Shown here: positions 5,510 through 12,183 of the stretch, in pieces
How the letters are laid out: each line of letters begins with the position of its first letter
Numbering within the stretch: position 1 is the first letter of the stretch
NCBI GenBank assembly: GCA_036397635.1
Contig: DASWIP010000126.1
Span: 1-12,253 of the forward strand
Source: DASWIP01 sp036397635
GTDB taxonomy: Bacteria; Actinomycetota; AC-67
Direction of reading: 5' to 3'
DNA: 12,253 bases
Notes under the pieces: model-generated
What the model saw: the letters and a program-made list of their open reading frames with translations, nothing else
What the model was told of the DNA's origin: nothing
Database searches by the model: none
Position numbers and translations under genes: made by a program

Positions 5510-6337
5510 ATGCAGAGCGAGCGCGAGATCCTCGAGCGAGTTGCCGCCGGAGACCTGTCGCCCCAGGAAGCTGCTGAGCTGCTCGGGGAAGTGCCCGGCG
5601 ACGAAGGGGCGGCTGCGCCCGGCGACCAGGGGCCGATCAGGCGAGTGCGATTCGTGGGGACCTTCCGCAGTGCCACGATCGTGGGGGATCCCGCGGTCCG
5701 CGAGGCGGTTGTCGATGGCCCTCACGTCGTTCGCCGCGAGGGCGACGTCTTGGTCGTCGGGGACGACACGAACGAGGACCACGGCGGCTTCGTCGGGCGG
5801 ATCGATCGCCAAGACGGCGGCGCGTTCCGGTTCCGCTCGGTGCGCAAGACGAAGGTGATCGTGAGCGCGGAAGGTCCCTTCGGTCCGCGTCGACGGCCCT
5901 CCCCCATCGAGATCCGCATGAATCCCGACCTTCCTTTGGACGTCGAACTCGCCGCAGGAACACTCAGCGTTCGCGGCGTGCGCGGACCGATCACCGCCGA
6001 GATCTCGGCCGGGAGCGCGCGCATCGAAGGCTTCGAGCGTCCCATCGAAATCCAGGTCGCCGCCGGCAGCGTGCACGCGACCGGCGTGATGAACGCCGGC
6101 GGATCCCGCGTGAAGTGCGAGGCCGGTTCGGTCGCCATCCACCTGCTCCGCGGCTCGAGCGTTCGCATCGCGAGCCGGGTCGGGCTGGGTAAGGTGGAGA
6201 TCCCCGACGACGCCGTCGAAGGGGGGAACGGGTTCGTGCTCGGCGTCGGCGCCCGGCAGGGCACGGTCGGCGAGGGCCTCGGGACCTTGGACATCGACTG
6301 CAGCCTCGGGAAGGTCGCGGTCACCGCGGAGCGATGA
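5510..6337 (+). CDS. DUF4097-type beta-helix protein with YvlB/LiaX-like N-terminal motif
   Basis: The protein has 275 residues with no signal peptide or membrane segment, so it is probably cytosolic. Residues 1-26 form a short helical SHOCT/YvlB-LiaX-like motif (EREILERVAAGDLSPQEAAE and following). From about residue 135 the chain is built of repeating beta rungs marked by AAGT (148), SAGS (166), AAGS (184) and EAGS (204), roughly 18-20 residues apart, as in DUF4097 sheets. Relatives include YvlB of Bacillus subtilis and LiaX of enterococci, which are connected to cell-envelope and daptomycin stress. That function is transferred from the family and not shown here. Transcription likely starts at the ATG from the strong promoter directly upstream. 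The stop overlaps the next start (ATGA, 6334-6337), so the two products are probably made together. Confidence 0.82.
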   Translation: MQSEREILERVAAGDLSPQEAAELLGEVPGDEGAAAPGDQGPIRRVRFVGTFRSATIVGDPAVREAVVDGPHVVRREGDVLVVGDDTNEDHGGFVGRIDRQDGGAFRFRSVRKTKVIVSAEGPFGPRRRPSPIEIRMNPDLPLDVELAAGTLSVRGVRGPITAEISAGSARIEGFERPIEIQVAAGSVHATGVMNAGGSRVKCEAGSVAIHLLRGSSVRIASRVGLGKVEIPDDAVEGGNGFVLGVGARQGTVGEGLGTLDIDCSLGKVAVTAER

Positions 6338-6699
6338 CCCCACACCGTCCTCCGCGCGACTGCCCCGTCTGCGGTTCGACGCTTGCGGTGACGCGGCTCG
6401 GTTGCGGGGACTGCGGTACCGAGATCTCAGGTGCGTTCGAGAACTGCGAGTTCTGCGCGCTGGGTTCCGAGGACCGGGAGATGCTGCGGATCTTCCTCGC
6501 TTCTCGCGGCAACATGAAGGACCTGGAGCGCCACCTCGGCGTCAGTTACCCGACCGCGCGGGCGCGGTTCGACGCGCTGCTCGAACGGCTGGGGCTGGAG
6601 CGGGCCGAGCCGGGACCGAAGGGAACCCGCCTGGATGTGCTAGAGGCGCTCGCACGCGGGGATATCGACATCGACGAGGCGATGAACCAACTACGCTGA
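6334..6699 (+). CDS. DUF2089 family protein (zinc ribbon plus helix-turn-helix)
   Basis: The 121-residue protein begins with a zinc ribbon: C10 and C13 (CPVC), C24 and C27 (CGDC), with two more cysteines at C38 and C41 (CEFC). A sigma-region-4-like helix-turn-helix follows (about 59-88, GNMKDLERHLGVSYPTARAR and following). It ends with a short helical motif, VLEALARGDIDIDEAMNQL (102-120), resembling the N-terminus of the upstream DUF4097 protein. This matches the DUF2089 family in length and order. A role as a small DNA-binding regulator is plausible but unproven. It is coupled to the DUF4097 gene by an ATGA overlap, a gene pairing common for these families. Two hairpins follow the stop. Confidence 0.87.
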   Translation: MTPHRPPRDCPVCGSTLAVTRLGCGDCGTEISGAFENCEFCALGSEDREMLRIFLASRGNMKDLERHLGVSYPTARARFDALLERLGLERAEPGPKGTRLDVLEALARGDIDIDEAMNQLR

Positions 6700-6710
6700 C
6701 GAGGCGACCT

Positions 6711-6736
6711 CCCATCCGCAGGGCAGATCGGATGGG
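6711..6736. other. hairpin between convergent genes
   Basis: CCCATCCG (6711-6718) pairs perfectly with CGGATGGG (6729-6736) across a 10-base loop. It lies 12 bp after the DUF2089 stop. No T-run follows on either strand, so on its own it is a weak terminator; it may protect the 3' end or assist the next hairpin. Confidence 0.4.
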
Positions 6737-6743
6737 CGCCTGA

Positions 6744-6771
6744 GGGGGCTCCAGCTGGAGCCCCCTTCCTT
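6744..6771 (+). terminator. intrinsic-type terminator of the DUF4097-DUF2089 operon
   Basis: GGGGGCTCCAG (6744-6754) and CTGGAGCCCCC (6755-6765) form a perfect 22-bp palindrome, followed by the T-rich TTCCTT. As RNA it folds into a 9-bp stem with an AGCT loop. The tail favours termination of rightward transcription. The same hairpin lies just past the cupin stop on the other strand and could slow leftward transcription too. Confidence 0.65.
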
Positions 6772-7060
6772 ATCCGCCGCCCTCGACGCAGGTCACACCG
6801 TCGGGCCCGACCGTCGCCGCATGCTGGGTTTCCGGCGCGACGTCCAGCCGATCACCGGCGAGCAGCTCGATGTCCCCGTCGCGCGTGTGGAACACGATCG
6901 ACCCCTCCGCGCAGAACAGGACCTTGCGGTACGCGTGCGCGTGCCGGCCGTAACGGTCGCCGGGATCGTTGCTCCACCAGCGCGGTGAGAAGCCTTCGCA
7001 GCGGATGCGCGCGTCGAGGTCGGCGCGCGCGACCGGCCCCTCACCCGGGGTCTTGGTCAC
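6770..7060 (-). CDS. small single-domain cupin protein
   Basis: The protein has 96 residues, one conserved cupin barrel. Cupin motif 1 is seen as GDRYGRHAHAYRKVLFCAEG (34-53), with metal-ligand candidates H40 and H42. The usual glutamate of that motif is replaced by lysine (K46). Motif 2 is GDRLDVAPETQHAATV (69-84), with the last histidine ligand at H80. The missing glutamate leaves three histidines, which can still hold a metal in some cupins. Substrate and activity cannot be told. The GTG start at 7060 is supported by GAGGAGGG (7071-7078) at 10-base spacing. It begins 27 bp after fdhD and is probably the last gene of the molybdoenzyme operon; a helper or small-molecule-binding role there is inference only. 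Confidence 0.82.
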   Translation of the reverse strand: MTKTPGEGPVARADLDARIRCEGFSPRWWSNDPGDRYGRHAHAYRKVLFCAEGSIVFHTRDGDIELLAGDRLDVAPETQHAATVGPDGVTCVEGGG

Positions 7061-7087
7061 GCTTACGGTACCCTCCTCAGCGCCCGG

Positions 7088-7930
7088 TCAGGACAGATGG
7101 ACGCGGCCGGCGCCGGCGTAGAGGTTGAACGAGCCGTCGCGTACGAATCCCGCGAGGCTCATCCCGAACGTCTCCGCGGTCTGCACCGCCAGCGATGAGG
7201 GCGCGCCGACCGCGGCGACGAACGGGATCCCGGCCGCGAGCGCCTTCTGCATGATCTCGAAGCTCGCACGTCCGCTGACCGCCAGGATGGTCTCACCCGC
7301 CGGATAACGACGTTCCAGCACCAGCGCGCCCACGAGCTTGTCAACGGCGTTGTGCCGGCCCACGTCCTCGCGCACCAGGATCAGATCACCGCGCGCGTCG
7401 AACAAGCCGGCCGCGTGCAAACCGCCGGTGCGCTCGAAGAGGCGCTGGCGCGCGCGCAACGCCTCTGGCAGGGACGTCACCACCGCGGGATCGACCACCG
7501 GACCCTCGGGGATGGGCGGAGGATCGAGCAGCGCCAGCGCCTCCAGCGACGTCTTGCCACACACGCCGCAGGAGGACGTTGTGTAGAAGTTGCGCGCGAG
7601 CCGCGTGGGATCGAAGCGTGCGCTTCCGCGCAGCGCGACCGTGACGATGTTGAACTGCTGCTCGACCGGCGTTCCGATGCAGTAGCGGACCGCGTCGAGA
7701 TCCTCGGCCGTGCGCACCACGCCTTCGGTCGCAAGGAACCCGACCGCCAGCTCGAAGTCGTTGCCGGGTGTGCGCATGGTGATCGCCAGGCTCTGCTCGG
7801 CAGCGCCGGGCAAGGTGACGCGGATCTCCATCGGCTCCTCGGCCGCGACCTGATCCGATCGCGTGCTCGACCCACCGTCGCGAACCGCGCGGGCCGTCAC
7901 GCGAACGGTCGGACCCGGCCGGTCGGTCAT
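7088..7930 (-). CDS. fdhD: formate dehydrogenase accessory sulfurtransferase FdhD
   Basis: FdhD carries sulfur from a cysteine desulfurase to the bis-MGD molybdenum or tungsten cofactor before insertion into formate-dehydrogenase-type enzymes. The 280-residue protein has the two active cysteines in SSCGVCGK (C121 and C124). It also has FELAVGFLATEG (59-70), EDVGRHNAVDKLVGA (188-202) and SGRASFEI (219-226), all hallmark segments. Length is normal. The ATG overlaps the stop of the oxidoreductase gene as ATGA (7927-7930), so the enzyme and its activator should be translated together. This pairing strongly implies that the upstream enzyme carries a sulfurated cofactor. Confidence 0.96.
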   Translation of the reverse strand: MTDRPGPTVRVTARAVRDGGSSTRSDQVAAEEPMEIRVTLPGAAEQSLAITMRTPGNDFELAVGFLATEGVVRTAEDLDAVRYCIGTPVEQQFNIVTVALRGSARFDPTRLARNFYTTSSCGVCGKTSLEALALLDPPPIPEGPVVDPAVVTSLPEALRARQRLFERTGGLHAAGLFDARGDLILVREDVGRHNAVDKLVGALVLERRYPAGETILAVSGRASFEIMQKALAAGIPFVAAVGAPSSLAVQTAETFGMSLAGFVRDGSFNLYAGAGRVHLS

Positions 7931-10170
7931 CGCGCGCCCTCCACGAGCAGCTCGACCACCGTGTTGTAGTCCGGGATCCCGCAGACGGGGTCACGGACAC
8001 CGCGCCGGAGCAACACGTTCCCCTCCGGCCAATGCACCTGCAGGTTCCGCGGCCGGATCGCCGAGATCTTCACCCTGCCGTCGTACTCCCCCACCGGCGA
8101 GCGCAGCCGGATCGGGTCGCCGTCTCGCAACTCGAGCGCCTGCGCGTCAACGGTCGAGATGAACACGTCGTTGCGCATCGCGCCGGTCAGCGGATCGCGA
8201 TCGCGATGCACCATCGAGTTGAACTGCTTGCCTCGGCGCGTTGACAGCAGGAACAGCCCATCGCCCAGGCGCGACTCGGGCAGCTCGAGCACCGCGAACC
8301 GCGCGCGCCCCTCGGCGGTGGGGAAGACGCCGTCGCGGCACAGGATGCGCCCGCCCCATTGCACGTGATCGCCTTTGCGGCGGAACTGCTCGATCCCGGC
8401 ATAGGTCGGGACGGCACGCGCGATCTCGTCCCGGATCGCCTGCCCGCCGGCGAAGTGAACCAGCGCCGCGCGATCGGGGCGCGCGCGCTGCGCGGCCTCC
8501 ATCAGGATGCGCCATTCGCTGCGCGCTTGACCGGGACGGGGGCCGGGGATCGCGGGAGAGAAGATGATCTGACGCTCGGTCGTGGTCTCGGTCCCACCGC
8601 CGTCCTGCTCGTAGCGGGTGCGCGCCGGCAGCAGCAAGGCCCACTCGCGCGGCGGCACGAGCATCTGCGAGGTGACCACGATGTCCTGATGGACCCGGAA
8701 CGGGATCTGCGACAACCCCTCGCGCACGTGATCGGGCTCGGGCAGCGTCTCCAGGAAGTTGCCGCCCGCCGACCAGAGGAGGTCGAGGTCACCGCGCGCG
8801 GCCGAGTCGAGCTGCTCGACGCACGACAGTCCCGGCGACGATGGCACGTCGAAGCCCCAGAGCCCGGTCATCTCCGCGGCGGTCTCGGCGTTGACGGGAC
8901 GGGGGCCGGGGAACGAGGCGGGCACGCAGCCGACCTCCGCGCCGCCCTGCACGCCGGAATGGCCGCGGATCGGCATCACGCCGGCGTGCTCGCGGCCGAT
9001 CGAGCCGCGCGCGAGCGCCACGTTGAGCAGCGCGCGCACGTTCTGCACGCCGTGCGCGTGCTGGGTGACGCCCATCGACCAGACGAAGATCGTGTTCGGA
9101 TGCTCGTGCAGCAGGCGCGCGAACCGCAGCATGTCCTCTCGCGTCGCGCCGCTGGATCGTTCGAGGTTCTCCCAGGGTTGCGCCTCGACGGCGGCGCGCG
9201 CGGCAGCGAAGCCTGCTGTGCGCTCGGTGATGAAGGCGTCGTCGCACCAGCGCTGCTCGATCAGGTGTTTGAGCACGCCGGTGAAGAACGCCAGATCCCC
9301 TCCGGTGTGGACGCCGAAGAACTCATCCGTTATACGCGTACCGAACAGCGCGCTTTCGACGACGCTGGGGACCCAGTAGCGTTCCATGCCGGGCTCGCGG
9401 TACGGGTTCACCATCGCGATCGTGGTGCCGGCGCGCTTGGCGTAGACCAGGTACTTGGTCGTGACCGGCTGATTGTTCGCGACGTCGGATCCGACGAAGA
9501 CGATCAGGTCGGCGCCGATCCAGTCCTTGTACGACACAGTCGAGGCGGACACGCCGAGCGCATCCTTCATCGCGTTGGTCGAGGCCGCGTGACACAGCCG
9601 CGCCGAGTTGTCGACGTTGTTGGTACCGAGGAATCGCGCGACCTTCTGGGCGACGTAGTAGCTCTCGTTGGTCATGCCGCGACTGGTGAGATAGAAACCC
9701 ATGCGGCGCGGATCGGTCGCGCGCAGCGCATCGGCGGCGAGATCGAGCGCCTCGTCCCAGGTGATGCGCCTGAAGCCCACCTCGCCGCGGCGTCGGAGCA
9801 TGGGGTACGCGAGCCGGCCGAGATCCCGCAAGTCGCGCGACGACATCACCTCCAGCGGCCCCACATCGGCGAGCAGCTCGTGGTCGAGCGCATCGGCCGT
9901 GTTCAGCTTCAACAGGTTCAACCGCACGGTGCACAGGTGCACGCCGTCCATGGTGAAGTCGCGCATCCCGGACGTGCCGAGCGCGCACCCGTCACACACA
10001 CCGTCTCGCAGGATCCGCCACGCGTACAGCGGATGGCGGATGTTCTCGCGCGCGGTATGAAGCATCTCGAGGTAGTGGTTCGGCTTGACCTGACCGATGC
10101 CATAGGGGATGGGGCCGACCCGATGGCTCTTCTTCTTCGCCTTCCGCTTCGGCTTCCGCGCGCGCGCCAT
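7927..10170 (-). CDS. FdhF/YdeP-family molybdopterin oxidoreductase (formate-dehydrogenase-like alpha subunit)
   Basis: The 747-residue enzyme belongs to the bis-MGD oxidoreductases. A lysine/arginine-rich tail (1-16) is followed by an iron-sulfur-like region with C59, C62 and C80 (VCDGCALGTS, then VHLC). The regular fourth cysteine of the FdhF-type [4Fe-4S] site is absent. The probable metal ligand is C193 in SARLCHAAS, aligned with the selenocysteine of E. coli FdhH, with H194 beside it. R402 in MPIRGHSGVQGG matches the substrate-site arginine. The dinucleotide-binding C-terminal domain covers about 635-745. No twin-arginine signal is seen, so it is cytosolic. The true electron acceptor and substrate are unknown; many family members are annotated formate dehydrogenase without proof. 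No beta or gamma subunit lies in the operon. A second ATG six bases upstream (10176) is possible, but the -10 TATACT would then be only 3 bases away, so 10170 is preferred. Confidence 0.92.
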   Translation of the reverse strand: MARARKPKRKAKKKSHRVGPIPYGIGQVKPNHYLEMLHTARENIRHPLYAWRILRDGVCDGCALGTSGMRDFTMDGVHLCTVRLNLLKLNTADALDHELLADVGPLEVMSSRDLRDLGRLAYPMLRRRGEVGFRRITWDEALDLAADALRATDPRRMGFYLTSRGMTNESYYVAQKVARFLGTNNVDNSARLCHAASTNAMKDALGVSASTVSYKDWIGADLIVFVGSDVANNQPVTTKYLVYAKRAGTTIAMVNPYREPGMERYWVPSVVESALFGTRITDEFFGVHTGGDLAFFTGVLKHLIEQRWCDDAFITERTAGFAAARAAVEAQPWENLERSSGATREDMLRFARLLHEHPNTIFVWSMGVTQHAHGVQNVRALLNVALARGSIGREHAGVMPIRGHSGVQGGAEVGCVPASFPGPRPVNAETAAEMTGLWGFDVPSSPGLSCVEQLDSAARGDLDLLWSAGGNFLETLPEPDHVREGLSQIPFRVHQDIVVTSQMLVPPREWALLLPARTRYEQDGGGTETTTERQIIFSPAIPGPRPGQARSEWRILMEAAQRARPDRAALVHFAGGQAIRDEIARAVPTYAGIEQFRRKGDHVQWGGRILCRDGVFPTAEGRARFAVLELPESRLGDGLFLLSTRRGKQFNSMVHRDRDPLTGAMRNDVFISTVDAQALELRDGDPIRLRSPVGEYDGRVKISAIRPRNLQVHWPEGNVLLRRGVRDPVCGIPDYNTVVELLVEGAR

Positions 10171-10179
10171 AGGCATCCG

Positions 10180-10185
10180 AGTATA
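10180..10185 (-). promoter_or_regulatory. -10 box of the oxidoreductase-fdhD-cupin operon
   Basis: Minus-strand TATACT (10185-10180) is a near-consensus -10 with 9 bases to the ATG at 10170. The same spacing is seen at other leaderless-type starts here and decides between the two in-frame ATGs. No convincing -35 is present at 16-18 bp. Confidence 0.5.
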
Positions 10186-10200
10186 GACGCGACCATGCCT

Positions 10201-10209
10201 TGCTAAGGT
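10201..10209 (+). promoter_or_regulatory. extended -10 of the acyl-CoA synthetase gene
   Basis: TGCTAAGGT is an extended -10 (TG-n-TAAGGT) ending 9 bases before the ATG at 10219; no Shine-Dalgarno is present. It lies back-to-back with the divergent -10 at 10180-10185, only 18 bp away, so the two polymerase footprints must overlap. Confidence 0.5.
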
Positions 10210-10218
10210 CCCGGCGCC

Positions 10219-11985
10219 ATGGATCTCGCGAGGACGCTGCGGTGGACGCTACAGGATCTGCGCGAGGTGCCGCGGTTCGTGCGGATGGGACCTGCGCTCG
10301 CGCGAGCAGCGCGCGGCGAAATCTTCCCCGTCCTGCTCGCGCGACGCGCCGCCGAGGCACCGGATCGTCCCTTCCTGCGATCCGAGGACCGCACGATGAC
10401 CTACGGTGAGGTCGCGCGCGCGGCCGACCGGTGCGCGCACGCCCTGCGCGACGCCGGCGTGCGACGTGGAGAGGTCGTCGCGATCATGATGGACAACAGT
10501 CCGTCGATGGTGGTCGGGCAGGCCGCGATGGCGCGGCTCGGCAGCGTCGGGGCGCTGATCAACAGCCATCTGACCGGCGAGCCGCTCGCCCACGTCCTGC
10601 GAGCATCGCGCGCCGAACACGTCGTGACCGACGCGGCGGCCCTCCCCGTGTTGCTCGACCTTCGACCGGCGCAGACCATCTGGCTGGCCGGACCGGACGC
10701 GCCGGATGGCGTGCGCTCGTTGGACGAGGCGATCGACGCCGCGCCGGATGATCCGTTCCCGGCGCCGCCGTCGAGTGGATCCGACGTCTTCCTGCACCTC
10801 TACACCTCAGGCACGACCGGCGTGCCGAAGGCTGCGCGCGTCACCTATCGCGCGCACGCGCTCGGCGGGGTGACGTTCCGTCACTTGCTCGGCCTGGGAC
10901 CCGACGATGTCGTGTACGCGCCGCTGCCCCTGTACCACGGCCAGAGCAACATCGTGGGCCTCGGGACCGCGCTCGCCTCCGGTGGCTCGTTTGCGTCGCG
11001 GCGGACCTTCAGCGCCCACGGATTCCTCGACGACGCGCGCCGCCACGGCGTCACCGCGTTCGTCTACGTCGGCGAGCTGTGCCGCTACCTGATGCGCCAA
11101 CCCCCGGATACGCGCGATCGCGACCATCGGATCCGCGTCGCCGTCGGCGCCGGGTTGCGACCCGACATCTGGCGAGCGTTCCAGGAGCGCTTCGGGATCG
11201 CGCGGATCCTCGAGATCTACGGCGAGAGCGAAGGCAACGTCGCGCTGATGAACATCGACGGCGTCCCCGGGGCGGCGGGCCGTCCGATGCCCTTCGAATG
11301 GCCGAAGGTTCGCCTCGTTCGGTACGACGTCGCGCGCGGCGAGCCGGTCCGCGGGCCGGACGGGTTCCTCGTCCAGTGCGCGATCGGCGAGCCGGGCCTG
11401 CTGCTCGGCAAGATCTCGGGAGGGATGCGCGCCGACGGCGGCTACGTCGAACGCTCGGACATGGACGAGCGCGTGATCCGCGACGCGTTCCGCCGCGGCG
11501 ACCGCTGGTACCGCTCCAGCGACCTGCTGCGGCGCGATCGGAACAACGACTTCTTCTTCGTGGACCGCATCGGTGACACGTTCCGCTGGAAGGGCGAGAA
11601 CGTTTCCACCCAGGAGGTGGCCGAGCATCTCAACGGCGCGCCCGGCGTCGCCGAGACATGCGTCTACGGCGTCGAGATCCCCGGTGAGGACGGCCGCGCC
11701 GGGATGGCGGCTGTGGTCATACAGCCGGGCGAGTCGTTCTCCGGCGCCGCCTTCTTTTCGCACGTTTCGTCGCTGCCGGCGTACGCGCGGCCGGCGTTCG
11801 TCCGGATCGTCGTGTCGATGGACGTGACCGCCACGCTCAAGCACCGCAAGGGGCGGCTGCGGGAGGAAGGGTACGAGCGGGCCGGCGACGATCCGGTGTT
11901 CGTGCGGGACGACGATGCGCGCGCGTACGTGGACCTCGATGACGAGCAGCGCGCGCGGCTCGCGTCGGGTCGCTTGAGGCTCTAG
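10219..11985 (+). CDS. long-chain/very-long-chain acyl-CoA synthetase, FATP (FadD6-like) type
   Basis: This is a 588-residue AMP-forming ligase that should join a fatty (or related) acid to CoA using ATP. The P-loop motif is YTSGTTGVPKA (195-205) and the A5 motif EIYGESEGN (332-340). The adenylate-binding region reads YRSSDLL (431-437) and the hinge DRIGDTFRWKGENVST (449-464), the latter typical of the FATP/SLC27 branch. The late catalytic lysine is probably K541 in TATLKHRKGRLREEG. Two small departures are visible: SD instead of the usual GD at 434-435, and ESEGN where ATEGN is common. Neither removes a catalytic group. Substrate chain length cannot be read from sequence; bile-acid or steroid acids are possible alternatives in this branch. 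It is monocistronic here, with its own leaderless promoter. Confidence 0.93.
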   Translation: MDLARTLRWTLQDLREVPRFVRMGPALARAARGEIFPVLLARRAAEAPDRPFLRSEDRTMTYGEVARAADRCAHALRDAGVRRGEVVAIMMDNSPSMVVGQAAMARLGSVGALINSHLTGEPLAHVLRASRAEHVVTDAAALPVLLDLRPAQTIWLAGPDAPDGVRSLDEAIDAAPDDPFPAPPSSGSDVFLHLYTSGTTGVPKAARVTYRAHALGGVTFRHLLGLGPDDVVYAPLPLYHGQSNIVGLGTALASGGSFASRRTFSAHGFLDDARRHGVTAFVYVGELCRYLMRQPPDTRDRDHRIRVAVGAGLRPDIWRAFQERFGIARILEIYGESEGNVALMNIDGVPGAAGRPMPFEWPKVRLVRYDVARGEPVRGPDGFLVQCAIGEPGLLLGKISGGMRADGGYVERSDMDERVIRDAFRRGDRWYRSSDLLRRDRNNDFFFVDRIGDTFRWKGENVSTQEVAEHLNGAPGVAETCVYGVEIPGEDGRAGMAAVVIQPGESFSGAAFFSHVSSLPAYARPAFVRIVVSMDVTATLKHRKGRLREEGYERAGDDPVFVRDDDARAYVDLDDEQRARLASGRLRL

Positions 11986-12074
11986 CGCGCGCGTGCAGCC
12001 TCGCGCGCGTGTGCAGCCTCGCGCGCGTGTGCAGCCTCGCGCGCGCGTGCAGCGGCGTGCAGTCTCGCGCGCGT
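11984..12074 (+). repeat. 18-bp tandem repeat array, alternating CG/TG
   Basis: The unit TCGCGCGCGTGTGCAGCC occurs twice exactly (12001-12018, 12019-12036). It is flanked by a shortened copy (11984-12000), a variant (12037-12054) and degenerate pieces (GCGTGCAG at 12055-12062, TCGCGCGCG at 12064-12072). Each copy has a long alternating purine-pyrimidine run, the sequence type that favours Z-DNA. It starts right at the acyl-CoA synthetase stop. An Arg-rich minus-strand frame across it looks like a by-product of the repeats, not a gene. Confidence 0.75.
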
Positions 12075-12144
12075 CGCAACGATCCTGCGTCGGCGTTTGT
12101 GGTTTCTACGACTCTTGAAGATGTTGCTCGATGACTCGTGGAAT

Positions 12145-12168
12145 GGGGGCGTCATTGTCAGACCCCCC
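12145..12168 (+). other. inverted repeat directly upstream of the last gene's -10
   Basis: GGGGG-C-GTC (12145-12153) pairs with GAC-CCCCC (12161-12168) across the 7-base loop ATTGTCA, with one bulged C: eight pairs. It ends on the base before the extended -10. It could be an operator in the -35 region of the next gene or a hairpin ending synthetase transcription; no T-run favours the latter. Confidence 0.45.
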
Positions 12169-12177
12169 TGTTATGGT
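12169..12177 (+). promoter_or_regulatory. extended -10 of the truncated last gene
   Basis: TGTTATGGT (TG-n-TATGGT) ends 6 bases before the ATG at 12184. No -35 match is seen at the right distance and there is no Shine-Dalgarno, again suggesting a leaderless message. Confidence 0.5.
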
Positions 12178-12183
12178 CCGCGC

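Noticed and set aside
8359..10206. A 615-codon plus-strand open frame opposite the molybdoenzyme gene
   Set aside because: It lies antisense to a clearly recognisable enzyme whose motifs are intact. The translation is rich in Arg, Gly, Ala and His with no domain, as expected when a GC-biased gene is read on the other strand.
10807..11844. A 345-codon minus-strand frame opposite the acyl-CoA synthetase
   Set aside because: It is a shadow of the synthetase codon bias; no start signal or recognisable motif.
11837..12079. An Arg-rich minus-strand frame of 80 codons across the 18-bp repeats
   Set aside because: Its repeats follow from the DNA repeat length being a multiple of three; there is no start signal and it runs into the synthetase gene antisense.
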